Part shown: positions 24,605 through 33,682 of the stretch, one piece after another | Position numbering within the stretch: the first letter of the stretch is position 1 | Layout: the number at the start of each line of letters is the position of its first letter | From: an uncultured Gammaproteobacteria bacterium | Lineage (GTDB): Bacteria > Pseudomonadota > Gammaproteobacteria > Arenicellales > CALHMG01 | DNA length: 43,561 nucleotides | Direction: 5' to 3' | NCBI GenBank assembly: GCA_938034705.1 | Contig: CALHMG010000137.1 | Coordinates: 1-43,561 of the forward strand | Position numbers and translations under genes: made by a program | Notes under the pieces: model-generated | Seen by the model: the letters and a program-made list of their open reading frames with translations, nothing else | The model's database searches: none | What the model was told of the DNA's origin: nothing

Positions 24605-25180
24605 TTATCCCTTTTGCTTGACTTCAACCACATTGATCTCGCCACCACAGTAGGCGTCATAAGCACAGGCGGCCTGGGCCGCGGCAGAGGCCAGCCTGGC
24701 CGCGGTCTGCTTTGATGACTTGAGCGCGTGACATGCACCCAGCGCATAGTCCTGTCCGGAACCGATTGCGAAGTAGTTGTCAAAAGCGGTCACCGACATA
24801 TCGCTCGCTACATAAAAAATCCCTTTGGGCGAGGCGATCAGAAAAGACGAATCGAGATCTCCGAACGGTGAATCCTTGTCATCCGCCTGCTCGTTGACGA
24901 GGGAGTACCGCTTTCCAAGATCACCCCATAGCGCGTGGAAGAACTTAAAAATGCCCATCTCGTCATCAAGCTTCGGGACACGCTTGGAACGCGCGATGTA
25001 GTCACGAAGAATGAGATCGTATTTGCTCCAACCGGTCCCCGCGATCCAGGCGGACCCGCACTTGACGACCTTGGTGCTACTGAGGTTGTCCGCCGGAAGC
25101 TGCAGCGAACCGAAGCTCGTCACACTGTCCGTTGCCAGAGCAATCGCTCCTCCTCTTTTTACGGCTACCGCTACAGACAT
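24605..25180 (-). CDS. HslV/proteasome-beta-like Ntn hydrolase with N-terminal serine
   Basis: 191 aa from the ATG at 25180; a TTG at 25189 would add three residues. The fold markers are those of HslV: after Met removal the chain starts SVAVAVKRGGAIALATD with Asp at position 17. It has a lysine in STKVVK aligning with the catalytic Lys33 of HslV after a short insert, and YFAIGSGQDYALGACHAL matching the GSG block of HslV. The N-terminal nucleophile that is Thr1 in HslV would here be Ser1. No hslU, clp or other AAA+ partner is adjacent; neighbours are DUF3047 and M23 proteins. It could be a self-standing bacterial proteasome homologue (like Anbu or BPH) or a different Ntn hydrolase. Confidence 0.8.
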   Translation of the reverse strand: MSVAVAVKRGGAIALATDSVTSFGSLQLPADNLSSTKVVKCGSAWIAGTGWSKYDLILRDYIARSKRVPKLDDEMGIFKFFHALWGDLGKRYSLVNEQADDKDSPFGDLDSSFLIASPKGIFYVASDMSVTAFDNYFAIGSGQDYALGACHALKSSKQTAARLASAAAQAACAYDAYCGGEINVVEVKQKG

Positions 25181-25229
25181 CTGTTGCAACTCTCGACATG
25201 ATTAAAGTCGCTAGTTTACGTTAAGTAGC

Positions 25230-25931
25230 TCAGGACCGTTGCAGTCTCGCGGGGCCGAACGCGGCTACGGTTTCGCCGCCCGTCTGATCACTGTCAGCCC
25301 AGAGCGCAACTGACCTGACCCGTTCAGTCGGCGGTTGCCCAAATGCGCTTGCGTAGTCATCGACAACGTTGCGAGTTGCATCACGCCACTGTCCAAGCGG
25401 CGTCTGCGCGTTTTCAACAACAATAAATCTCATCGTCTCGGGGTGTCGTACGCACTGGACGACATCACCGGACTGGTCCTTTGACGCGCCCCAGATGTAG
25501 ATCAGCATCGGAGGGTGCTTCTTGAACAGGCCTACTTCACCAAAAACCAGCGCCAGTCCCGCACCAACATCGTCGGCATCGGTGCTCGACAGATCGGCCT
25601 CCTGAGGCAAGGCGGAAGCGTACCAGCGCCAGGTCAGAACGGGTTGAGACGTGACGTCGACCGAAATTGATCGATGCAAAATTCCAACGCTGCCTCGCGC
25701 CGTCACTGAGATTGCGTCAACACCCGCCACCGTTTCATTGGTCCACACCGGTCGCGGCCTGGTGCCGTCGGATTTCCACTCGGAAATATCAGTGGCGGGA
25801 TCGACCAGCACCGTGCCTGCACGCTGTATGTCGTCCGTCGACGCCCGACCGGTCGATACAGCGGTCGGCAACGCCAGGATTGCCCCCAGAGAGGTAACAC
25901 ACTGAACCACTTGCCGACGCTTGATAGCCAT
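25230..25931 (-). CDS. DUF3047 family exported protein
   Basis: 233 aa. The N-terminus MAIKRRQVVQCVTSLGAILALPTAVSTG has paired basic residues and a hydrophobic stretch, consistent with an exported protein (Sec or weak Tat type). The body carries DUF3047-like segments: LTWRWYASALPQEADLSSTDADD, GAGLALVFGE, PPMLIYIWGAS and QWRDATRNVVDDYASAFGQPP, ending in VALWADSDQTGG. The beta-sandwich-like family has no known function. It is the promoter-proximal gene of the minus-strand series with the Ntn hydrolase (49 bases to its start) and is divergent from the TPR gene. Confidence 0.78.
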   Translation of the reverse strand: MAIKRRQVVQCVTSLGAILALPTAVSTGRASTDDIQRAGTVLVDPATDISEWKSDGTRPRPVWTNETVAGVDAISVTARGSVGILHRSISVDVTSQPVLTWRWYASALPQEADLSSTDADDVGAGLALVFGEVGLFKKHPPMLIYIWGASKDQSGDVVQCVRHPETMRFIVVENAQTPLGQWRDATRNVVDDYASAFGQPPTERVRSVALWADSDQTGGETVAAFGPARLQRS

Positions 25932-26063
25932 GTCTCAAGTTTAGCCCACGGGCGCAATTTGCTGATAAATTTGAGCGAATCTTCCACACTGTTCAACGTG
26001 TGGTTGCGACAACCTGTCCGCAACTCCAGAATGAACGATTCATCATTGACGTCTGGATGCGAC

Positions 26064-27401
26064 ATGCCTGTTTCCGATCTTCAAATCACCACTACAAGTG
26101 ATGCTGCGCAGTCTGCACTGGTTGCCGGTATCGATGGTTTCAATCGATGGCGTGTGGACGCCATGGGCAATCTGGATGCAGCAATTGTCGCCGCTGAACA
26201 GAACGACGAGTCGCTGACACTCGCCCATGCGGCAAAAGGAATCATTCTTTACGGTGGACGACACAAGAAGTTCCGGCCGATGATCGAACAGTGTCTCGCG
26301 GACAGTAAGGTCAACGACAGGCAAAGCGAGCACGAGCAAACCTATTCCAGAGTCCTTGAGTATATGGTGGCCGGTAATCTGGATCGGGCGGTGCTTGAAC
26401 TCGAGCTTCACCTGACCAAAAACCCGACCGATGTATTCGGTCACCGCATACTGCAGCAGGAACTTTTCTGGAGTGGTGACGCAAAGACCATGAAGAGCGT
26501 TACCGAACGTGCGTTTCAGTCTTTTAGTGGCGACGAGCCAGACTACAGCACCTTTCTCGCCGTTTACGCGTTCAGCCTCGAAGAAGCGGGGCACCGAACC
26601 GAAGCCGAAAAATTCGGGCGCGAGGCGGTCTCGCTGGACCCGTCCGACCCCTGGGCTGCCCATGCGGTAGCGCACGTTCTGGAAATGGACGGGCGTGACG
26701 AAGAGGGAATCGCATGGATCGAACCGCTCACCCCAAATTGGGATGGCGTCAATCAGATGAAACATCATCTGTGGTGGCACCTGGCACTTTTCTGTCTCGA
26801 GTCAGGCGATCACGCGAGGATACTTGAACTTGTAGACACCCAGATTCGCAATCCGGAGTCGCCTCTCGTTCAGGCCATGCCGGATGCTTACATAGACCTT
26901 CAGAACGTCGCGTCGATCCTGCTGCGCCTGCAGTTGAGAGGCGTAGACGTTGGCGATCGCTGGCATACGATCGCTGATTTTTGCGCCGAGCGAATCGACA
27001 ATCACGAGAGCCCTTTCACCAGCGCTCATGCGGTCATGACACTGGCCGCATGCGGTCGTTTCGAAGAGGCGCAGACGCTTGTTCGGTCGCTGGACGATTT
27101 CGCACAGACCAACGGCGGATCACTTGCGCCGCGCGTGCGCTACGCATCGCTTCCCGCGGCGAAAGCCTCTCTTGCGTGGTTCAAACAAGACTACCAGGGT
27201 GTGATCGACATCCTGATGCCCGCTCGGCGCGAGCTGTGGCGAATGGGCGGCAGCCACGCTCAACGTGATGTTTTTGTGCAGATCCTGTTTCAGGCCTGTC
27301 GCAAACTTGATCGAGCAGATTTTACAGCGATGATCCTCGATGACCTCACCACCACTGGATTCACACAACCGAATAACCGATCGCTGTACGCAGCGGCGTA
27401 G
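26064..27401 (+). CDS. Tetratricopeptide-repeat protein, TTC38-like
   Basis: 445 aa from the ATG at 26064; a longer open frame upstream overlaps the DUF3047 start region and is unlikely. No signal peptide. It is built of helical repeats, for example YMVAGNLDRAVLELELHLTKNPTDVFG, AVYAFSLEEAGHRTEAEKFG and AAHAVAHVLEMDGRDEEGIAWIEP, in the order seen in the TTC38 family found in many bacteria and animals. Such proteins are probably scaffolds; no catalytic site is visible. It is followed after 90 bases by the molybdenum hydroxylase subunit on the same strand, suggesting co-expression. Confidence 0.8.
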   Translation: MPVSDLQITTTSDAAQSALVAGIDGFNRWRVDAMGNLDAAIVAAEQNDESLTLAHAAKGIILYGGRHKKFRPMIEQCLADSKVNDRQSEHEQTYSRVLEYMVAGNLDRAVLELELHLTKNPTDVFGHRILQQELFWSGDAKTMKSVTERAFQSFSGDEPDYSTFLAVYAFSLEEAGHRTEAEKFGREAVSLDPSDPWAAHAVAHVLEMDGRDEEGIAWIEPLTPNWDGVNQMKHHLWWHLALFCLESGDHARILELVDTQIRNPESPLVQAMPDAYIDLQNVASILLRLQLRGVDVGDRWHTIADFCAERIDNHESPFTSAHAVMTLAACGRFEEAQTLVRSLDDFAQTNGGSLAPRVRYASLPAAKASLAWFKQDYQGVIDILMPARRELWRMGGSHAQRDVFVQILFQACRKLDRADFTAMILDDLTTTGFTQPNNRSLYAAA

Positions 27402-27491
27402 ATTCTTTCGGCGTCCCAACAGCTTCACGGTCATCGCTGTGTGCGGTGGGGTTAGCTGTCGCCGGATTTCAATCAGGAACAAGGGTCTCTC

Positions 27492-29846
27492 ATGGGTAGA
27501 TACAGTTTTGGACAACCGGTCAGACGGCTCGAAGACGTTCGGTTTGTAACCGGCACGGGTCGATACGCCGAAGATATTCGAACAGATAACGAATCTCATG
27601 GCGTATTTATGCGCTCGCCGGTGGCGCATGCGGATATCACGTCCGTAAATATCGAAAGAGCTCGCAAGTCCCCTGGAGTTCTCGCCGTATACACCGGCCG
27701 CGACTGGCGCGAAGCCGGGCTGCGCAATATTCCAATACGTTCAGACTTCAAAAGCCGCGACGGCTCGGCAATTCGACATCCATTGTTTCCGTGTCTCGCA
27801 ACAGATCGCGTTCGCTTTGTTGGCCAGCCCATAGCGATGGTCGTCGCCGACACCCGGGCTCAGGCCGAAGATGCGCGGGATCTGATTGAATGCGAATTTT
27901 CCGATCTGCCGAGTGTCGCCAGTGCCGAAGTGTCACGCCGTGAAGAGGCGCCAACGCTTCATGTCGATGTGCCGGGCAACCTCTGCTTCGACTGGGAAAA
28001 CGGCGATGAGACGGCGGTGGATGAAGCTCTTGAGAAATCAGAGCACGTCATCGAGTACAGCATGTACAACAACCGCGTCGTCGTGAGTCCGATGGAGAAT
28101 CGCGGGTGCTGCGTCAGCATCGACAATGACATTGTCAAACTCGAAGGTGCGATACAGAACGTCTTTACCTTTCGCGGACTGCTCGCATCGGTGTTCGGCG
28201 ATGACGAAAGCAACTATCACGTCGCGGCGCCCGACGTCGGCGGCGGGTTTGGTGCCAAGAATCAGATGCAGCCCGAGCACGTCATGTGCGTGTTTGCTGC
28301 TCGTCAACTCAACCGCAGCGTCCGCTGGGTCAACTCTCGCTCGGAAACGTTTTTAACGGACTCCCAGGGCCGCGATGTACGACACACGGCGAGGCTCGGT
28401 CTGGACAAAAATCTGCGATTCACGGCCATGAAAGTGCTGGGCGTCGCCGACATGGGTGCCTATCTGTCCACCAACGGTCCAGTTGTACCGACTGTTGCCA
28501 CGGCCGCGGTCCTCGGTGGGCCTTACGAAATTCCCAACCTCTACATGAACGTCAAGGGGTACTTCAGCAACTCGACACCCACGGACGCTTATCGCGGGGC
28601 CGGCAGACCCGAGGCGAATTTTATTACCGAACGCATGGTCGAGGTTGCCGCTCGAGAACTTGACGTGTCGGCGGTCGAGCTTCGCCGCAAAAATCTGATC
28701 AGCGTGGAGAGCCTGCCGTATACCAACGCGTTCGGGAAAGTAATCGACTCCGGGGCCTTCGAGGTCGTGATGGACAAGGCATTGGAGCTTATTCAGGCAC
28801 AGGACTTTGGCGCACGCGCAATCAAGGCGCGGGCGGCTGGCAAGCTGCGCGGCCTCGGGGTCGCTTCGTACCTGGAATCGACTTTGGGTGGCCCAAGTGA
28901 AAATGCGCGAATACAGATCCAGCCTGACGGCGCTGTACATTTGATGGTGGGAACTCAGTCCAACGGCCAGAGCCACGAAACCGTATTCAGTCAGCTGGTT
29001 GCAGATCGACTCGGAATCGACATACAGCAAATCAAATTCTCCCAGGCAAGCACAGGCATTGGCGTACCAATGGGCGGAGGTCATGGCGGCTCTCGCTCGC
29101 TGCAGATCTGCGGCAGCGCGATATTTGGTGCAACCGATCAGATCATCGAAAAGGGACAGCGAATCGCCGCCCACCTGCTCGAAGCCGCTATTGCGGATAT
29201 CGAGTTCGATACACAGGCCGACGCTCTCGAGGGTGGCAATTTTGTGGTCAAGGGTACTGACCGAAAGGTTTCTTTAAGCGATGTCGCGAACGCAGCCGCT
29301 CGCGGCGAAGGACTCGAGTCCGACGAGGCGCGCGCGCTCGACGAAATCAACACCTACGATCGAGAAGCGTTTACGTACCCTAACGGTTGCCACGCGGTTG
29401 AGATCGAGATAGATCCGAAAACGGGCGAAATCGAAATTGTCGATTACAAGATTGTCGATGACTTCGGCAAAATCGTGAACCCCCTGGTTGTCACAGGCCA
29501 GATTGTTGGCGGAGTCGTTCAGGGACTGGGGCAGGCGGTGATGGAAAAGGCAACATTTGACGAATCAGGCCAACTGCTCGCTGGCTCATTCATGGACTAT
29601 TGCCTGCCGCGAGCGGATGATTTTCCCGCCGACTTTGAAGTCGATCTGTTCGAGGACGCCCCGCCTGAAACAAATCCACTCGGAATCAAAGGCTGTGGAG
29701 AAGCCGGTTGCGTTGCGTCAACGGTAGCGATGGTCAACGCGGTCACCGATGCTTTGCGTGCAGGAGGCGTCGAAAACGCTGACGCCATCGAGATGCCACT
29801 CACACCCGACAAACTCTGGCGCGCGGTCCGAGATGGCAGGGTATAG
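27492..29846 (+). CDS. Xanthine dehydrogenase / CoxL-family molybdenum hydroxylase large subunit, without partner subunits
   Basis: 784 aa, full length for the molybdopterin-cytosine-dinucleotide-binding subunit. The N-terminus (FGQPVRRLEDVRFVTGTGRYAEDI) is typical. The active-site loop is AYRGAGR at about residues 366-372, the form II (not true CO dehydrogenase) signature. VGGGFGAKNQ, GGGHGGSRSLQICGSA and the C-terminal GIKGCGEAGC with the catalytic Glu are present. Form II enzymes hydroxylate aldehydes or N-heterocycles. They normally need a 2Fe-2S small subunit and an FAD medium subunit, neither of which is in the window; neighbours are a TPR protein and an MFS carrier. An AAGGG site precedes the ATG. 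The partners must be encoded elsewhere or replaced. Confidence 0.88.
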   Translation: MGRYSFGQPVRRLEDVRFVTGTGRYAEDIRTDNESHGVFMRSPVAHADITSVNIERARKSPGVLAVYTGRDWREAGLRNIPIRSDFKSRDGSAIRHPLFPCLATDRVRFVGQPIAMVVADTRAQAEDARDLIECEFSDLPSVASAEVSRREEAPTLHVDVPGNLCFDWENGDETAVDEALEKSEHVIEYSMYNNRVVVSPMENRGCCVSIDNDIVKLEGAIQNVFTFRGLLASVFGDDESNYHVAAPDVGGGFGAKNQMQPEHVMCVFAARQLNRSVRWVNSRSETFLTDSQGRDVRHTARLGLDKNLRFTAMKVLGVADMGAYLSTNGPVVPTVATAAVLGGPYEIPNLYMNVKGYFSNSTPTDAYRGAGRPEANFITERMVEVAARELDVSAVELRRKNLISVESLPYTNAFGKVIDSGAFEVVMDKALELIQAQDFGARAIKARAAGKLRGLGVASYLESTLGGPSENARIQIQPDGAVHLMVGTQSNGQSHETVFSQLVADRLGIDIQQIKFSQASTGIGVPMGGGHGGSRSLQICGSAIFGATDQIIEKGQRIAAHLLEAAIADIEFDTQADALEGGNFVVKGTDRKVSLSDVANAAARGEGLESDEARALDEINTYDREAFTYPNGCHAVEIEIDPKTGEIEIVDYKIVDDFGKIVNPLVVTGQIVGGVVQGLGQAVMEKATFDESGQLLAGSFMDYCLPRADDFPADFEVDLFEDAPPETNPLGIKGCGEAGCVASTVAMVNAVTDALRAGGVENADAIEMPLTPDKLWRAVRDGRV

Positions 29847-29977
29847 TTCGCGCACCGACTCAGATGACGAGCGCGATTTGCGCAGCACACGATTGAACTC
29901 TCCCAAACTGGTCCAACTTTCGGCGCCATCACACGCATGAATGGCGGCCACTCGATCGACCGCGAGTTCATTGAGAT

Positions 29978-31222
29978 ATGAATCTTCAGCTACTGAGCTA
30001 TGTCGATTTTGCGCGGACCAATCTGCGCTTCGTGTCTTACGGGTTTCTGATTACGCTGGCGTCGAGTTTTGGTCAGACGTATTTCATCGGCATCTTCGGC
30101 CCCGCGCTGCAAAGCGAGTTCTCCCTCTCGCACACACAATGGGGAACGGTCTACATGATCGGAACATTGTGCAGTGCTGCCGTCCTGCCATTCAGCGGTC
30201 GCTATATCGACAAACTTGATCTCAAGTACTACACGCTCCTGGTCTGCGCCCTTTTCGTTTTCGCATGCATTTTCATCACGCTGGCGACGGCCGCATGGAT
30301 GTTGATCCCGGCGATATTTCTGCTGCGTCAGTCCGGACAGGGATTGATGAGTCATATTTCAATTACGTCCATGGCACGGTACTTCGACGAGTTTCGAGGC
30401 AGGGCAATTGCGGTAGCGTCACTGGGCTTCGCAGCCGGTGAGGCGATATTTCCGGTCGCAGCAGTCAGCTGCATTGCGACGTTTGGATGGCGCTCGACGT
30501 ACACCGGGGTCGCCGCATTTCTGGCTCTGATCGTCGTTCCGCTGGTGATATTTCTGCTTGCCGGCCACGAAGAACGACACAAGCGATGGCTCGCCAGCGA
30601 AGTCGTGGCGTCAAACGATACCGAGTCTCGAACGCGTTCCTGGACTCTGCGTGAGGTGCTTCGCGACGGCCGTTTTTATTTGCTCATGCCCGGCCTGATG
30701 GCGCCCGGTGTGATTGTAACGGCCCTGTTTTTCCATCATCTGAATCTCGCCGACGCCAAAGGCTGGTCCCACGCCTGGATAACCGGAAGCTACATTATCT
30801 ATGCGATCGCCACGATTCTGACATCGCTGATCACCGGCCCGTTGATTGATCGACTCGGAGCAATAAGACTGGTGGCCGTGATGCATCTGCCGCTCGTGAT
30901 CTGCGTCGTTGTGGTCGCGCTGTTTGAAAGTCCGTTAACCGTATGGGTCTATCTCACCATTGCCGGCATCCACGTTGGAATCTCGCACACAGCGGTTTCG
31001 GCGATGTGGGCCGAAGTCTATGGTGTCGGCAATATTGGAGCGATCAAATCCCTCGCTACCGCACTTGGCGTACTCGCCTCGGCCCTTGGTCCGGTCATTG
31101 TTGGCCTGTTGATGGACAACGGTGTACCTATTGAAAATGCCTGCCTGATCCTTGCGGGTTATGCGGCGGCAGGCGGCATCCTGCTTTTTGTGACTCTCAC
31201 CCGAATTCGAAACAATGCCTGA
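29978..31222 (+). CDS. Major facilitator superfamily transporter
   Basis: 414 aa with about 12 hydrophobic segments in two halves. The central loop (LASEVVASNDTESRTRSWTLREVL) separates them, and the second half begins FYLLMPGLMAPGVIVTALFFHHL. A loop after helix 2 reads GRYIDKLDLKYY, an MFS motif A-like pattern. The closest flavour is the monocarboxylate/oxalate-type MFS group, but the substrate is not determinable. It follows the molybdenum hydroxylase after 131 bases, and its last eight bases overlap the start of the sodium-channel gene, a translational coupling. Confidence 0.85.
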   Translation: MNLQLLSYVDFARTNLRFVSYGFLITLASSFGQTYFIGIFGPALQSEFSLSHTQWGTVYMIGTLCSAAVLPFSGRYIDKLDLKYYTLLVCALFVFACIFITLATAAWMLIPAIFLLRQSGQGLMSHISITSMARYFDEFRGRAIAVASLGFAAGEAIFPVAAVSCIATFGWRSTYTGVAAFLALIVVPLVIFLLAGHEERHKRWLASEVVASNDTESRTRSWTLREVLRDGRFYLLMPGLMAPGVIVTALFFHHLNLADAKGWSHAWITGSYIIYAIATILTSLITGPLIDRLGAIRLVAVMHLPLVICVVVVALFESPLTVWVYLTIAGIHVGISHTAVSAMWAEVYGVGNIGAIKSLATALGVLASALGPVIVGLLMDNGVPIENACLILAGYAAAGGILLFVTLTRIRNNA

Positions 31223-32036
31223 AACCCAATCCCGAACACTCAGAGACCGCGCTAGAACTCTGGTCGAAAGTGGATGGTTCCAGAAGACCATCATCATTCT
31301 GATCGTGATCAACGCGATCACCCTCGGTCTGGAAACCAGCAAAGACATCAGCGGGCGCTTTGGTTCGCTCCTCACGCTGATTGACGATCTCGTGCTTGTG
31401 GTCTTTGTACTCGAGATCCTGTTACGACTCTACGCTTACGGCTGGCGATTTTTTACCGACGCCTGGAGTATTTTCGACTTCATCATTGTCGGGATCGCTC
31501 TCGCGCCCGCTTCGGAAGGTTTTACCGTACTGCGCGCTCTTCGAATCCTCAGGGTCCTGCGACTGATATCGGTAGTGCCACGGATGCGCCGGGTCGTCAG
31601 CGCACTGCTGGGTTCCCTGCCCGGCTTGGGCACGGTCATCGCTTTGCTTTCGCTCGTCTTCTATGTGGCTGCCGTCATGGCGACCAAACTCTTCGGTGAC
31701 GCGTTCCCCGAGTGGTTCGGATCACTGGGGGACAGCCTGTACTCGCTGTTCCAGATCATGACGCTCGAGAGCTGGTCGATGGGGATCGTGCGACCGGTGA
31801 TGGAGACGTACCCATACGCATGGGCATTTTTTATCCCCTTCATTCTGGTTGCGACGTTTACGATGCTCAACCTTTTTATCGCGGTCGTCGTCAACGCCAT
31901 GCAAAGTGATTACCACGAGGAAGAAGCGGCACACGCTCAAGCCGCGCACATCGAACGTGAACAACTGCTGGAAGAAGTCAGATCACTCAGAAAAGAGGTG
32001 ACTGATCTAAGTGATGCGATTCGCTCAAAGGGCTAG
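31215..32036 (+). CDS. Voltage-gated sodium channel, BacNav (NaChBac) type
   Basis: 273 aa, standard for the single-domain bacterial Nav family that forms homotetrameric Na+ channels in the inner membrane. Six helices are visible: S1 (about 24-40), S2 (52-76), S3 (84-100) and the S4 voltage sensor with Arg107, 110, 113 and 116 at every third position. Next come S5 (138-160), the selectivity filter TLESW at residues 183-187 and S6 ending in LFIAVVVNAMQ. The C-terminus (about 235-273) is a charged coiled coil that assembles tetramers in this family. Marine and alkaliphilic bacteria commonly use these channels for Na+/pH homeostasis and motility. Overlap with the MFS gene is unusual. Confidence 0.95.
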   Translation: MPETQSRTLRDRARTLVESGWFQKTIIILIVINAITLGLETSKDISGRFGSLLTLIDDLVLVVFVLEILLRLYAYGWRFFTDAWSIFDFIIVGIALAPASEGFTVLRALRILRVLRLISVVPRMRRVVSALLGSLPGLGTVIALLSLVFYVAAVMATKLFGDAFPEWFGSLGDSLYSLFQIMTLESWSMGIVRPVMETYPYAWAFFIPFILVATFTMLNLFIAVVVNAMQSDYHEEEAAHAQAAHIEREQLLEEVRSLRKEVTDLSDAIRSKG

Positions 32037-32828
32037 ACGCAGCATGCGCTCAATCGCGGTATTGAGTTGATCCGGTTCTTCAAACTGCGGAAAGTGGCCG
32101 GTGTCTGGCAAGACTTCGATTTCAGATCTGTCGTGGTTGAACATTGACTTAAGATAGTCGGTGAACGCCGTTGCTTCACCACTGGAAAGCGTTTGCCGGT
32201 CTCCCGCGTTTGCAATGGTCGTCGTCTGGTAGACCAGCATCGGCAGTTCACTGGTCGCGAGCGTTATGTGAAGCGTGTGCGCGTCCCAGTGACCCATATC
32301 CACAAACAGCGACCGGGCCCACTCGGGGTCCACCCCCAGAGCTCGCGCGATAATGCGTTCACGCGTATCGCTTTCGGTTTTCTCCGTGAACATCTGACCA
32401 AACAGTGAGGCCCCGAATTCAGAAAATTCGATTCCTTCGAGCCGATGTTTAAGCGCCTCATACTCGGCTGGCGTGGTGGCCGCCCGGCTGCCATCAACGA
32501 AGACAATGCCTTTGACGCGATCACCACATATACGGGACGCTTCGAGCACCACACGGCACCCCATGCTGTGCCCGACCAGGGTGGTATTGACGAGCTCAAG
32601 CTGATGTACCAGCGTCGCCACGGATGCACCGAGCGCGGCAATGGAAGGCTCGCCTGTAATCGACTGACCGTGGCCGGGCAGGTCCAGCGCAATCACCCGG
32701 TAATTTTGCGACAAATACGCAATTTGACGATCCCAGTCGGTGTGGTCGCAGGTAAAGCCGTGGACCAGCACGACTGACGCTGTACCGGTCCCTGAATCCG
32801 TAAAGTGAATACCGTCTATTGTCGGCAT
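32025..32828 (-). CDS. Alpha/beta hydrolase
   Basis: 267 aa from the ATG at 32828, which has an excellent CAGGAG site six bases upstream. The oxyanion loop is VLVHGFTCDHTDWD, the nucleophile elbow LVGHSMGCRVVLEA, and the catalytic His lies in PDTGHFPQFEEPDQLN. No signal peptide, so cytoplasmic. It converges on the sodium-channel gene (12-base overlap) and is divergent from the phytanoyl-CoA dioxygenase-like gene across 57 bases, suggesting joint control. Substrate (ester, lactone or C-C bond) cannot be told. Confidence 0.88.
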   Translation of the reverse strand: MPTIDGIHFTDSGTGTASVVLVHGFTCDHTDWDRQIAYLSQNYRVIALDLPGHGQSITGEPSIAALGASVATLVHQLELVNTTLVGHSMGCRVVLEASRICGDRVKGIVFVDGSRAATTPAEYEALKHRLEGIEFSEFGASLFGQMFTEKTESDTRERIIARALGVDPEWARSLFVDMGHWDAHTLHITLATSELPMLVYQTTTIANAGDRQTLSSGEATAFTDYLKSMFNHDRSEIEVLPDTGHFPQFEEPDQLNTAIERMLRLAL

Positions 32829-32885
32829 CTTAAGCTCCTGCCTGATATAGTTTTTCGAAGAATGCGCAGCTTGAGCGAGACGAAC

Positions 32886-33647
32886 ATGTTGAATCAGGAA
32901 CAGATCGCCAGATACCACGAAGACGGCTACGTCACGCCGGACTTTACGCTACCCGAAGATATGGTAGAGGACATCAAGCAAGCCCACGCACGGCTTCTGA
33001 AAAAACATCCCGAATTCGAAAATTACTGTCCAAATATTCTGAAATTCGATACCGGATTTCTTGGCGTCGCTCGCCACCCCGATATTCTCGACATGGTTGA
33101 GCAGGTTATCGGGCCAGACATCGCGCTCTGGAACTCCAGCTTCTTTGCCAAGCCCGCTAATGGCGGACACGCCACGCCCTGGCATCAGGACGGCGAGTAC
33201 TGGCCAGTTCGGCCGCTCGCGACGTGCACGGTGTGGATCGCGCTGGATGAAACCACCACCGAGAACGGCTGCCTTCGGATGATTCGCGGGTCTCACAAAA
33301 GCCGTCGATTGCGAAAGCACCATACGAACGACGCAGAAAACCTGACCCTCAATCAGGAACTGGACCCTGCCGAATACGACGAAGCGGACGCCGTCGATCT
33401 GCTCCTCAAACCAGGACAGATCTCGCTGCACGACGTCTATCTCCTGCACGGATCCGAGGCTAATCATTCCTCACAATCGCGCCGCGGCATGACGCTTCGA
33501 TATATGCCGACAACCTCAGTTTTTGATCGTCAAGTTGCCAAGGACCTGCACAAGAAGTTGAAGATCATGGACCACAGTGAACGAACCGTGTTTCTCATGC
33601 GCGGTCGTGATGTCTCTGGCCAAAACGACTTTACAGTCAGACTCTGA
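32886..33647 (+). CDS. Phytanoyl-CoA dioxygenase (PhyH) family Fe(II)/2-oxoglutarate oxygenase
   Basis: 253 aa from the ATG at 32886. The iron facial triad is visible as HxD in TPWHQDGEYW and a distal His in SLHDVYLLHGSEANHS, with the 2-oxoglutarate-binding Arg in QSRRGMTLRYMP. Family members hydroxylate lipids, ectoine or small acids. The central block TVWIALDETTTENGCLRMIRGSH is typical. It precedes larC on the same strand by 35 bases, so it may be co-transcribed with the nickel-cofactor genes. Substrate unknown. Confidence 0.88.
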   Translation: MLNQEQIARYHEDGYVTPDFTLPEDMVEDIKQAHARLLKKHPEFENYCPNILKFDTGFLGVARHPDILDMVEQVIGPDIALWNSSFFAKPANGGHATPWHQDGEYWPVRPLATCTVWIALDETTTENGCLRMIRGSHKSRRLRKHHTNDAENLTLNQELDPAEYDEADAVDLLLKPGQISLHDVYLLHGSEANHSSQSRRGMTLRYMPTTSVFDRQVAKDLHKKLKIMDHSERTVFLMRGRDVSGQNDFTVRL

Positions 33648-33682
33648 ATCCACCTCGCATCCTTTTGAACACCCGAACACCG

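Noticed and set aside
28353-29174. 273-aa minus-strand open frame inside the molybdenum hydroxylase gene
   Set aside because: Antisense shadow of a conserved coding region with no recognisable domain or ribosome site.
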